Below are positions 9,011-17,322 of a DNA stretch of 64,000 nucleotides, one piece after another. This DNA is from Clostridium aestuarii. Its GTDB lineage: Bacteria > Bacillota > Clostridia > Clostridiales > Clostridiaceae. The notes under the pieces are model-generated. The model was not told the DNA's origin, did no database searches, and saw only the letters and a program-made list of their open reading frames with translations. Within the stretch, counting starts at the first letter, position 1; every line of letters begins with the position of its first letter. Made by a program: the position numbers and the translations under genes. The stretch is taken from the NCBI RefSeq assembly GCF_026735135.1, contig NZ_JAPQER010000001.1:379500-443499 (forward strand). Reading direction: 5' to 3'.

Positions 9011-9868
9011 TTATAAATCTCTTTTTTGAAATCTTCTTAATGCCAAAATAACTATTACTATAATATAAACACCGATATATCCCATCATAAAAGAGCTTGG
9101 CTGAATATTTCCACCTACCATACCATCTATACTAAGATTTAATCCTGACTTAGTTGTGAATAAAATTGATGATGCTTTTCTATATATTACATCTGAAGGC
9201 ATTATAAGACTTGTTACAATGCCTATATTACTCATAACTGATTTTGCAGTTTCAGCTGTTATAAAGAAACTCATTTTTTCCAAAAATCCACCTATCATAC
9301 CACAAAAATATAGAATAACCACTATAACACCTGCTGCCATTGTTGATATAGAACAACTTAAAAATATTCCTATTGAAGTTAACACTATAGGTAAAAGATA
9401 AAGTGTTAATAAGGATTTTACTACTGAAGCTATAGCAAAATTGACAATTACACCCTCTCCAAACATAACATTTATCCCTATAATACTTAAATATAAAATT
9501 GTTACATAAGGAATAAGTATCAATAAAATTCCAATGAATTTTCCTAAAACCACTTCATATCTTGCTATTGGCTTTGATAAAACTGCATCATAAGTACCAT
9601 TTTCAATTTCTGATGCAATAGCACCAACACTTGAAAAAATAGATAAAAAAGCTATTATAAACCCTGCTACATACATTCCCATGGATATAAACTGATTTAT
9701 AAAAGTAAGTCTAATAACAGCATCATTCGTATTCGCCTCAAAAGATTGATATGCATACTTTGCTGCCGTTCCATAAAGAAGAAGAAATATTGCAGTAAGG
9801 ATTAATGTGAGGTATAAGATTTTTTTCTTTTTCATTTCAAGAAATGTAAGCCTTATTATAGTCCTCAT
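9011..9868 (-). CDS. ABC-2 type transporter permease
   Basis: A 285-residue protein with about six membrane helices and the cytoplasmic loop EIENGTYDAVLSKPI that marks NosY/ABC-2 permeases. Its ATG overlaps the ATPase stop codon as ATGA, so the two are translationally coupled. It is the last gene of the sigma / anti-sigma / ATPase / permease operon. The exported substrate is unknown; this layout often serves response to cell-envelope stress or peptide antibiotics, which is inference here. Confidence 0.88.
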   Translation of the reverse strand: MRTIIRLTFLEMKKKKILYLTLILTAIFLLLYGTAAKYAYQSFEANTNDAVIRLTFINQFISMGMYVAGFIIAFLSIFSSVGAIASEIENGTYDAVLSKPIARYEVVLGKFIGILLILIPYVTILYLSIIGINVMFGEGVIVNFAIASVVKSLLTLYLLPIVLTSIGIFLSCSISTMAAGVIVVILYFCGMIGGFLEKMSFFITAETAKSVMSNIGIVTSLIMPSDVIYRKASSILFTTKSGLNLSIDGMVGGNIQPSSFMMGYIGVYIIVIVILALRRFQKRDL

Positions 9869-10767
9869 CTTTCATCCTCCTCACCTACAGTTTTAATGAA
9901 TAATTCCTCAAGTATGTTTTCTTTTCTTTTCATCATATATAAAAGTCCTTCATTTTTTATTATACATTTTGCAATTTCAGGAAGAATTTCATCATTTTTC
10001 ACATGCATTTCAATTTCATTTTCAACTTTTTCTAAATATGGATCAAAATTTTTTAATTCATTAATCATTTTCTCACTACAATTTCCTATTGATAAAACTA
10101 CTGGTGAATGCATAAGCTCCTTAATAGTTCCAATAGTTTTGATTTTTCCTTTATCCAAAATAGCAACTCTATCTGATACAAGCTCTACTTCACTCAATAG
10201 ATGAGTATTTAGAAAAATAGTTTTCCCTTGCTCTTTTAATTTGAAAATAATATCACGAACATGCTTTCTACCAACGGGGTCCAATGCACTTGTTGGTTCA
10301 TCTAAAAAAAGAAGCTCTGGATCTGATAATATGGCACATCCTAGTCCAATCCTCTGTTTCATCCCTTTACTGTACTGCTTTATCTTTTTATCTTCATGTC
10401 CTTTAAGTCCAACTATATCAAGCACTTCCTGTATTCTTTTTCTAATATCCTTTTTATTCATTTTATACAAAAGAGCATGATTAAATAAAAGTTCATAGCC
10501 TGTAAGCCATTTATGATACTGGAACAACTCTGGTAAATATCCTATTTTCTTTTTAGTTTCAACATCTCCTATAGGCTTACCAAGAATCATTCCATTACCT
10601 GAAGTTGGATAAAGCATTCCAACAAGTGTTCTAATAAAGGTACTTTTTCCTGCACCGTTCTTCCCCAAAAAACTGAACACTTCCCCCTCTTTAACAGAGA
10701 GGGAAATATTCTGGAAGCCTCCTTTTCCACCAAATTGTTTTGTTAAATCATACGTTTCTATAACCAT
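9865..10767 (-). CDS. ABC transporter ATP-binding protein
   Basis: A 300-residue ATPase with Walker A GKNGAGKST, signature YSKGMKQRIG, Walker B LLFLDEPTSALDP and the switch histidine in NTHLLSE. The C-terminal 80 residues are the extension usual in ABC-2 exporter ATPases. It begins three bases after the anti-sigma gene stop and overlaps the permease by four bases, so it energises that permease. Confidence 0.92.
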   Translation of the reverse strand: MVIETYDLTKQFGGKGGFQNISLSVKEGEVFSFLGKNGAGKSTFIRTLVGMLYPTSGNGMILGKPIGDVETKKKIGYLPELFQYHKWLTGYELLFNHALLYKMNKKDIRKRIQEVLDIVGLKGHEDKKIKQYSKGMKQRIGLGCAILSDPELLFLDEPTSALDPVGRKHVRDIIFKLKEQGKTIFLNTHLLSEVELVSDRVAILDKGKIKTIGTIKELMHSPVVLSIGNCSEKMINELKNFDPYLEKVENEIEMHVKNDEILPEIAKCIIKNEGLLYMMKRKENILEELFIKTVGEEDER

Positions 10768-10770
10768 ATG

Positions 10771-11889
10771 TTATTTCATCTCCTCAATAAAAGACACTAA
10801 TTCATCAGTTGCACAATTACTATTTATAACATATAAATCATCTTTATCTTTAAAATAAACAGTTGAGTAATCTCCATTATTGTTTTTAATTAATATAGCT
10901 TTTTCTCCATTAACAGTTATATCTTCCTTAGTTTGATATTCTGGACTATAAGGTACTGGAATTGTAGCTGTTAAATCATCAATTTGCATAAATTGGTCTT
11001 TTAAGTTTTGTGGTAAAATACTCATAGAAAATAATGATTTTATTAATTGTTTTTCATCTACATCCTTTGGAGTTTGTACTGTAGGTGAATTCATTTTCAT
11101 TACATTAATATATTTTCTTTCTTTATTTTTATTTTCAGTTTTTTGTGAGAAATTATAAGCTACTGCTTCATTAAAATGAATAGTAAAGGGCTTTTGATCT
11201 AATTCTTTTGGAAGTTTAGTTTTTTCACCTAAATAATTTAAAAGATCATTAGCTTTATCTATATTTAATTTTATTGTTACATCTGTTCTTGGTTGTTTAG
11301 CAACATACTCGTACTTAAATCCTTCTGGTGCTTTAATTACATTTTCTATAGATAATTTTTCTTTAATATCAGCCTCTCCTTCTGGACCTTCCGCAGAAAC
11401 TTCTTTACCATTTGAAGAAACATCTACCTTAATAATATCTTTTATGTCTTTAGTTCCATTACCTTCACTGAATAATTTATCAATTCCCTTGATATCTTCT
11501 TGACTGATAGATATACTGGTGATTTTCTGCATACGAAATATTTTCAACAAATCCTCTGCTTTTGTACGAACAGGCTCAACAAGTACTAAACCTCCACATA
11601 AAACAACTGCTGCCGCCGCTGCTGACCATTTTCTAGCTTTCTTACTCATATCAAAAATCCTCCTTTTATTTTTCTTTTTAAAATCAACTGTACAAACATT
11701 AATAGGACGACGGGGTGGTATTTCCATATCCATTTGTAAAACACTCTCTATAAACTTATCTTGCTGCTTTAATTTGTGAAATTTTTTTCTGCATTCAGAG
11801 CAGTTTTTTATATGTGATAATACCTCATCTACATCACCGTCATAAGTATTATCAATTATTTGCTGAAGCACTTCTAATTCATAACACAT
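10771..11889 (-). CDS. zinc-finger anti-sigma factor with exported sensor domain
   Basis: A 372-residue single-pass membrane protein. The N-terminus carries the ZAS-type zinc site HIKNCSEC (His26, Cys30, Cys33), the part that binds an ECF sigma factor in this family. A membrane helix at about 88-106 is followed by about 260 exterior residues, partly similar in style to DUF4367/RsgI-like sensor domains. The ATG at 11889 follows AGAAGGTG by six bases; the in-frame GTG at 11898 lies inside that site. It overlaps the sigma factor gene by 11 bases. I infer that it holds the sigma factor inactive until an envelope signal is sensed. Confidence 0.85.
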   Translation of the reverse strand: MCYELEVLQQIIDNTYDGDVDEVLSHIKNCSECRKKFHKLKQQDKFIESVLQMDMEIPPRRPINVCTVDFKKKNKRRIFDMSKKARKWSAAAAAVVLCGGLVLVEPVRTKAEDLLKIFRMQKITSISISQEDIKGIDKLFSEGNGTKDIKDIIKVDVSSNGKEVSAEGPEGEADIKEKLSIENVIKAPEGFKYEYVAKQPRTDVTIKLNIDKANDLLNYLGEKTKLPKELDQKPFTIHFNEAVAYNFSQKTENKNKERKYINVMKMNSPTVQTPKDVDEKQLIKSLFSMSILPQNLKDQFMQIDDLTATIPVPYSPEYQTKEDITVNGEKAILIKNNNGDYSTVYFKDKDDLYVINSNCATDELVSFIEEMK

Positions 11890-12406
11890 TAATTTCACCT
11901 TCTTTTTTATATAATTTTACAAATTTCTGTTTACCCCTTGCAATAAACTGCCCTATATTGTTTAAAGGAATATTAGTTGCATTATGAATTTCTTCATAAG
12001 AATATCCCGAAAATTTCAAAATTAAACATACTCTCTGTTTATCTGGTATATTCACTAAAATCTTCCTAACTTCTTTAATTTGCTCACTTCTAAATATTTC
12101 ATCTTCTATTGAAAAAATATTGTTTACTTCTTCTAAAATATTTTCTTCTCTTTTTATTCTTCTCTTTTCTCCTCGTAAATAATTAAAAGCTATATTTGCT
12201 GCAACTTTTGAAAGCCATGCCCCTAAAAACTCAATTTGTTCTTTTGAATTATAATATTTTATAAAAACCTCTTGAGTTAAATCTTCTGCCAGTTCATTGT
12301 TTCCAACTAAGTAATATAGCTGCTTATAAACTATTGGATAATATTTTTCATAATTTATCTGAAATTCATCTTCTTTAACTTTTCTTCGCCTTGGGATCCC
12401 AAAAAT
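11879..12406 (-). CDS. ECF sigma factor, apparently with an ATT start codon
   Basis: An intact 175-codon frame encoding sigma region 2 (YYPIVYKQLYYLVGNNELAE, then DLTQEVFIKYY, residues about 21-52) and region 4 (IPDKQRVCLILKFSGYSYEE, about 120-139). It is oriented toward and overlaps the anti-sigma gene. There is no ATG, GTG or TTG in frame between the upstream stop TGA and codon 118. GGGAGGAG ends five bases before the codon ATT at 12406, exactly where a start should be, so I place initiation at ATT, as known for infC. A start-lost pseudogene or a sequence error remain possible. No frameshift or stop interrupts the frame. Likely partner: the adjacent membrane anti-sigma factor. Confidence 0.8.
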   Translation of the reverse strand: MFGIPRRRKVKEDEFQINYEKYYPIVYKQLYYLVGNNELAEDLTQEVFIKYYNSKEQIEFLGAWLSKVAANIAFNYLRGEKRRIKREENILEEVNNIFSIEDEIFRSEQIKEVRKILVNIPDKQRVCLILKFSGYSYEEIHNATNIPLNNIGQFIARGKQKFVKLYKKEGEINVL

Positions 12407-12652
12407 ATTAACTCCTCCCTTCGTCTTTCACTAATATAAACACCACAGTATTAAAAAAAATGACACTATTTTCAAAAAAATTTTATTTAAAATTCCGATT
12501 TACTAGTTTACCTTATTAATTTATTTAAAATAAATCCACTCTTTAAACCTTATCATATTATTATATGAAAGAAAGAAATTTTATTTTGCCAATTATGCAC
12601 AAAAATTATATACAGTTTTAAAATCTTATATTTTTTATAGCGTAAAAAAATA

Positions 12653-12676
12653 AAACCGAGAAACAATTCTCGGTTT
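12653..12676 (-). terminator. intrinsic terminator of the vanished chemotaxis gene
   Basis: AAACCGAGAA (12653-12662) pairs with TTCTCGGTTT (12667-12676), followed on the minus strand by a T run. It lies directly past the stop of the receptor remnant and also terminates the BCCT transcript. Confidence 0.75.
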
Positions 12677-12680
12677 ACTA

Positions 12681-12797
12681 TTATTGTAATTTAAATTTTT
12701 CAACATCGTCTGTCATTTCATGTGACATATTTGCTAAATTTTGAGCTGCATTGGCAACTTCAATACTTGATGCATTCATATTTTTCAACGCCACCAT
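12681..12797 (-). pseudogene. C-terminal remnant of a methyl-accepting chemotaxis protein
   Basis: A 38-codon frame whose product (SSIEVANAAQNLANMSHEM, ending DDVEKFKL) is the typical last helix and tail of a chemoreceptor. The rest of the gene is missing; the BCCT transporter gene ends 27 bases upstream in the same orientation. I infer that a deletion or rearrangement joined the transporter to the tail and terminator of an older mcp gene. Confidence 0.65.
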
Positions 12798-12823
12798 AAT
12801 AATATTCTTCTATTTTTTTAGTA

Positions 12824-14356
12824 TTATACAATAACTTTTTTATTTAGTTCTTTTTCAACTTCATCTTTTAATACTAACATCTCTTTTTCTTCACTCAAAC
12901 TTTTCTTAAATGAAATCATAGCAAGTATCATTATAAAACCAAAAGGGAATGCAGCTAATATGGAAGCTGTTTGTATCATTTCAAGTCCTCCAGCTAATAA
13001 AAACACTATAGTTAGACTACCTTGAAGTATTCCCCATACAACTTTTTTTGAATTATTAGGATTCAAATTTCCTTTTGACGAAAGCATTCCTAAAACAAAA
13101 GTAGAAGAATCTGCTGAAGTAATAAAGAATATCATTGATAATATCATAACAAGAATACATATGAAAAATCCTAAAGGATATTTACTAAGAACCATGAAAA
13201 ATGCTGTTTGTGATTTTTTTGCAGCTACTAATGCAACTGAATGCTCCACATTGAATCCCATAGTTCCAAATACAGCAAACCATATAAAGCATAATAAAGA
13301 TGGTATTATCAAAACTCCAAGTAAAAATTCTCTTATAGTTCTTCCTCTCGAAATTCTAGCAATAAATATTCCTACAGGAGGTGCCCATGCTATCCACCAA
13401 CCCCAATAAAATAAAGTCCATTTTTTATACCATCCACCATGTAAAAATATATTATTATTAGTAGTTACCAGTTCTTTACCATACATCGCCATTCCCTTAA
13501 ATAAATTTCCAAAAATTTTCGATGTAGGTCCTACAATTAAAACAAGTACAATCATCACTGCTGCTATAAAGAGATTAGTATCTGATAAAATTTTTATACC
13601 TTTATTAATACCTATGATTGCCGAAGTCATGTAACATACAGTAACTATGGCTATTATTATTAATTTTGTTTTTATGTTTTCAGGTATATTAAACAGAAAA
13701 TTAAGACCTGCATTTATTTGTAAAGTTCCAAGACCAAGTGAAGTGATAACCGCTGCTACCGTTGCAAATATAGTAAATATATCTATAACATTTCCAATCC
13801 AACCTTTAGCCCTCTTCTCTCCAATAATAGGTATGAACACACTACTCATTAAAGCAGGTTTCCCTTTTCTAAACTGCATGTATGCTAATATTAATGCAAG
13901 AACAGCATAACAAGCCCAAGCTGCAGTACCCCAATGTAAAAATGATTTTCCCAAAGCAAATACTTTTGCTTCTTCAGTAAATGGTTCTATATTAAGCGGA
14001 TGTGTATAATGACTTAATGGTTCCGCTACTGACCAAAAAACAAGCCCCATTCCCATACCTGCACAAAAAAGCATTGCAAGCCAAGATACAAACCCGTATT
14101 CAGGCTTTTCATCGTCTTGTCCTAATTTTACTTTTCCATATTTACTAATCATAAGATAAACACAAAATATAAAAAAACTCAACATAGCACCAGAATAAAA
14201 CCAATAGAATTTATCAAGTAAAAAATCCAGAGCATTCTTTGATGCTGCTTCAAAAGTTTTTATATTGAAAAATGCATAAATTAATATAGCTATTAAACTT
14301 ATACTTGAAATATAAAATACTTTATCTTTTTTTATTTTGTTAATCATATAACCCAA
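12824..14356 (-). CDS. BCCT family transporter (betaine/carnitine/choline type)
   Basis: A 510-residue, 12-helix transporter with family features: GMGMGLVFWSVAEPLSHY in helix 3 and WTLFYWGWWIAWAPPVG, the Trp-rich substrate region of helix 8. BCCT proteins take up or exchange quaternary amines using Na+ or H+. The start is TTG at 14356 because GGAGG lies seven bases upstream; the ATG ten bases further in is too far. It is divergent from a second BCCT gene. Uptake of betaine for osmoprotection, or of a betaine-type growth substrate, are both possible. Confidence 0.9.
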   Translation of the reverse strand: MGYMINKIKKDKVFYISSISLIAILIYAFFNIKTFEAASKNALDFLLDKFYWFYSGAMLSFFIFCVYLMISKYGKVKLGQDDEKPEYGFVSWLAMLFCAGMGMGLVFWSVAEPLSHYTHPLNIEPFTEEAKVFALGKSFLHWGTAAWACYAVLALILAYMQFRKGKPALMSSVFIPIIGEKRAKGWIGNVIDIFTIFATVAAVITSLGLGTLQINAGLNFLFNIPENIKTKLIIIAIVTVCYMTSAIIGINKGIKILSDTNLFIAAVMIVLVLIVGPTSKIFGNLFKGMAMYGKELVTTNNNIFLHGGWYKKWTLFYWGWWIAWAPPVGIFIARISRGRTIREFLLGVLIIPSLLCFIWFAVFGTMGFNVEHSVALVAAKKSQTAFFMVLSKYPLGFFICILVMILSMIFFITSADSSTFVLGMLSSKGNLNPNNSKKVVWGILQGSLTIVFLLAGGLEMIQTASILAAFPFGFIMILAMISFKKSLSEEKEMLVLKDEVEKELNKKVIV

Positions 14357-14502
14357 TAAACTACCTCCTTTTATATATTTTAAAATCTAGTTTAATCAAA
14401 ACCTTTCAAAATATCGTTTCTTCATAGTTTAATATATTCTTAATTTTCATATTACTTTATACAGGAAGTGACAACTTGAATAATATATAGATATGTTACT
14501 TT

Positions 14503-14541
14503 AAGCAACTTTATTATATCATATAAGTTGCTTCTTGTAAA
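14503..14541 (-). promoter_or_regulatory. promoter of the minus-strand BCCT gene with flanking inverted repeat
   Basis: On the minus strand TTTACA (14536-14541) and TATAAT (14513-14518) are 17 bases apart. An inverted repeat AAGCAACTT (14503-14511) / AAGTTGCTT (14525-14533) brackets the -10 element, as a repressor operator would. The remaining 343-bp gap (14357-14699) shows no gene. Confidence 0.6.
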
Positions 14542-14699
14542 ATATGTAAATAAATATATTTTATTACATAAATGATAATACTTTAATTTCAAAGTATATC
14601 TTAAATATTAATAAAATGCTTAAAAAACAAACATAATAAACATATATTATTTTTTAATTATTAATTTTAAAATTCCACTCACTAAAAGGAGGTGCTAAT

Positions 14700-16352
14700 A
14701 TGAAAAATACATCCAAAGACAATATTGACAAAAAAATTGAAGAAAAACTGTACAGTAGGAATTTCACTAAATTTGGTCTAGACATGAATCCAGTTGTTTC
14801 TATTGCTGCTGGACTTATCGTATTAATTTTTTCATTATATGCGCTTTTAAATTTAGAACGAGCAAACGAAATTTTCCAAAATGTTAAAAATGTAATTATC
14901 TCCAAAGGCGATTGGCTTTTTATATTATCCAGTAATTTTTTTATTGGAATATGCATATTTCTTGCATTGTCAAGATTGGGTAACGTTAAGATAGGAGGAA
15001 TTGATGCTGAACCTGAATTTTCAAACTTTGCATGGTATTCAATGTTAATATCTGCTGGTATGGGAATTGGATTAATGTTTTGGGCAGTAGGAGAACCTTT
15101 ATACCATTCTACATATACTCCTCCAATTTTCCAAAGCACAAATTCAATAAATTCAGCTTTAGCAACTACCTTCTTTCATTGGGGAATACATCCTTGGGGA
15201 ATATATGCACTATTATCCTTAGCTTTAACATTCTTTGCTTATAATAAAAACTTACCACTTTCTTTAAGGTCAGTATTTTATCCACTTTTAAAAGATAAAG
15301 TTTTTGGTGTCTTAGGTGATATGATAGATGTTCTTGCCGTAGTATCATGTTTATTTGGTCTAGCAACATCCCTTGGTCTTGGTGTACAGCAAATAAACAG
15401 CGGGCTAAACTATTTATTAGGAATAGAATTTAGTGTTAAAATACAAGTTATATTAATTGTTATTATTACTGCTATAGCTACTTTATCTGTAGTTTCTGGA
15501 ATAGATAAAGGAGTTAAATTTTTATCTGAGTTAAATATTAAAATGGCTTTTGTATTTATGCTTGCTATTTTTATTATTGGACCAACATTACATATATTAA
15601 AATTATTTTCTAATGCTTTAGGTCTTTACTTAAATGAGTTTATTAGTTCTTCTTTCTTTATATCAACAAAAGATACATCTTGGCAAGGTAGTTGGTCAGT
15701 ATTTTATCTTGCTTGGTGGATATCTTGGTCTCCATTTGTTGGAATGTTTATTGCAAGGATATCTAAAGGAAGGACAATTAGAGAATTTGTATTAGCAGTA
15801 TTATTTGTTCCTTCTCTTTTATCATTTATATGGTTATCTATCTTTGGTGGAAATGCTATATATATAAATGAGCAGGTCAATGGAAATTTATTTGATGTAG
15901 TACAAAATAATCTTCCTATAGCTTTGTTTGAAATGATAAATTATTTGAATATACCATTTTTATCAGGAATTATAAAAACCATTTTATCAATAATAGGTAC
16001 ATTGTTGGTTATATCTTTTTTTGTTACCTCAAGTGACTCTGGTTCATTAGTTGTAGATAACATTACATCAGGTGGAAAATTGGATTCACCAATACCTCAA
16101 AGAATATTTTGGGCTTGTATGGAAGGATTTATAGCTGCAGTATTATTATTGATTGGTGGGGAAAAAGCTCTTTCTGCACTGCAAACTGCTGTAATTACTA
16201 CTGGACTTCCTTTTGCAATCATACTAACTATAACTAGTATATTACTTGTAAAAAGTATACATGTTTCTTATAAAAAGCAAAAAAGAATTAAAGATATAAA
16301 ACTGTACAAAAAAATTGCTGAGCATACTTCTAATGAAAGAATGAAAAAATGA
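14700..16352 (+). CDS. BCCT family transporter, second copy
   Basis: A 550-residue BCCT protein, clearly divergent from the neighbour at 12824-14356 but with the same landmarks: GMGIGLMFWAVGEPLYH and WSVFYLAWWISWSPFVGM. It has a longer N-terminus and a basic C-terminal tail (VSYKKQKRIKDIKLYKK), the kind of tail that senses osmotic stress in BetP-like members; that role is inferred. The ATG at 14700 follows AAAGGAGGTG. It ends at a strong terminator. The two transporters probably handle different quaternary amines. Confidence 0.9.
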   Translation: MKNTSKDNIDKKIEEKLYSRNFTKFGLDMNPVVSIAAGLIVLIFSLYALLNLERANEIFQNVKNVIISKGDWLFILSSNFFIGICIFLALSRLGNVKIGGIDAEPEFSNFAWYSMLISAGMGIGLMFWAVGEPLYHSTYTPPIFQSTNSINSALATTFFHWGIHPWGIYALLSLALTFFAYNKNLPLSLRSVFYPLLKDKVFGVLGDMIDVLAVVSCLFGLATSLGLGVQQINSGLNYLLGIEFSVKIQVILIVIITAIATLSVVSGIDKGVKFLSELNIKMAFVFMLAIFIIGPTLHILKLFSNALGLYLNEFISSSFFISTKDTSWQGSWSVFYLAWWISWSPFVGMFIARISKGRTIREFVLAVLFVPSLLSFIWLSIFGGNAIYINEQVNGNLFDVVQNNLPIALFEMINYLNIPFLSGIIKTILSIIGTLLVISFFVTSSDSGSLVVDNITSGGKLDSPIPQRIFWACMEGFIAAVLLLIGGEKALSALQTAVITTGLPFAIILTITSILLVKSIHVSYKKQKRIKDIKLYKKIAEHTSNERMKK

Positions 16353-16356
16353 AAAA

Positions 16357-16400
16357 AATAAGCTTGTTAGGATTTTATTTAAAATCCTAACAAGCTTATT
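16357..16400. terminator. bidirectional intrinsic terminator
   Basis: A perfect 20-bp inverted repeat, AATAAGCTTGTTAGGATTTT (16357-16376) and its complement (16381-16400), with a 4-base loop. It ends both the plus-strand BCCT gene and the minus-strand inositol operon. Confidence 0.9.
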
Positions 16401-16414
16401 AACTTACATTAACC

Positions 16415-16486
16415 TTATTTTCCCTTATATTTCACTAATGCTTGAGCTGTAGTCACCCTTATTGTTTTCAACTCTCTTCCCTCCAT
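16415..16486 (-). pseudogene. iolD: 5' stub of iolD
   Basis: A 23-codon frame right behind iolB with the product (LKTIRVTTAQALVK, then YKGK and a stop). KTIRVTTAQALVKF is the typical N-terminus of IolD, the ThDP-dependent trihydroxycyclohexanedione hydrolase, normally about 640 residues. It keeps its ribosome site (GGAGGGAAGAG, eight bases from a TTG at about 16471). The frame breaks right after TAQALVK, and the operon terminator follows. I infer deletion of nearly the whole iolD gene and anything beyond it. Confidence 0.75.
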
Positions 16487-16490
16487 TTTT

Positions 16491-17279
16491 CTATTTATCT
16501 GGCCATATTTTAACATTAGGTTCTAATAACCATTTATGTTCTTCTGCATTTATTCTATCTGTCCAAGGATTATTATCTAAATGTCTTATCATCCAACAAT
16601 AATACATTGCATAACCTGGAGCAGCTGTTTGTGGATGTACTAATCCTCCTGGAATTGCTGCTATACTATTATCTTTAACTTTGAAAACATCATCACCTAT
16701 TATTGAGCAGCCAAATCCTTGAGGTTTATTGAACCTATAGTAATAAACTTCTGGTTGTGGGTGTTCATGGGGTATATAACTTGACCATTTACCTGGGAAA
16801 GTAATAACTTCACCCATAACCATATTTGAATATGGAGCATTAGAATAATCAAAAACTGTTCTTACTACTCTTCTAGCAGTATCATTCCATACACCCTCTC
16901 CAAAAATATCGCTTTTACAATCTTTTGGAGAATAAAGTTTACTTTCAAATTCTTTTTCATTATCAGTTTTTTCAAGCAAAATTTCTGCTTCTGAAACTGC
17001 TGTAATTTTTACTTCTACATTCTTAGGAACATGTAAACACCATGGATCTTCATCAAATAAAGAAGTTCTCTTCATTTCTTGTTTATTTCCTTGCCATTCT
17101 ATAATAATTTCTCCATATAACAATAAGAATGCACTTTCTTTTTTACTATCAAGACAACTTTCTTCTTGATTTGCTTTCATTTTATATGCACCTATATCCA
17201 TTAACATATTGCTATGTTTTCCATCCATTTGTGTCATTGTGTTATAACCACAATTCAATTGATTTAATATTTCAACCAT
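16491..17279 (-). CDS. iolB: 5-deoxy-glucuronate isomerase
   Basis: A 262-residue cupin-type enzyme. In the inositol pathway IolB converts 5-deoxy-D-glucuronate to 2-deoxy-5-keto-D-gluconate. The family features are GKWSSYIPHEHPQPEVYYYR with metal-ligand histidines and glutamate, GGLVHPQ and CWMIRHLDNNPW. Length matches the family. GAAAAGGAG-type site upstream of the ATG (AAAGGAGAAATAGAAA). It is the last intact gene of the operon and is followed by the iolD stub, so its usual supplier enzyme is gone from this locus. Confidence 0.93.
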   Translation of the reverse strand: MVEILNQLNCGYNTMTQMDGKHSNMLMDIGAYKMKANQEESCLDSKKESAFLLLYGEIIIEWQGNKQEMKRTSLFDEDPWCLHVPKNVEVKITAVSEAEILLEKTDNEKEFESKLYSPKDCKSDIFGEGVWNDTARRVVRTVFDYSNAPYSNMVMGEVITFPGKWSSYIPHEHPQPEVYYYRFNKPQGFGCSIIGDDVFKVKDNSIAAIPGGLVHPQTAAPGYAMYYCWMIRHLDNNPWTDRINAEEHKWLLEPNVKIWPDK

Positions 17280-17322
17280 TTTCTATTTCTCCTTTACCCA
17301 TGCTGATTTATTGTAACTAAAA

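Noticed and set aside
9896..10480. Two plus-strand frames inside the ABC ATPase gene
   Set aside because: Both are antisense shadows of a clear ATPase coding frame.
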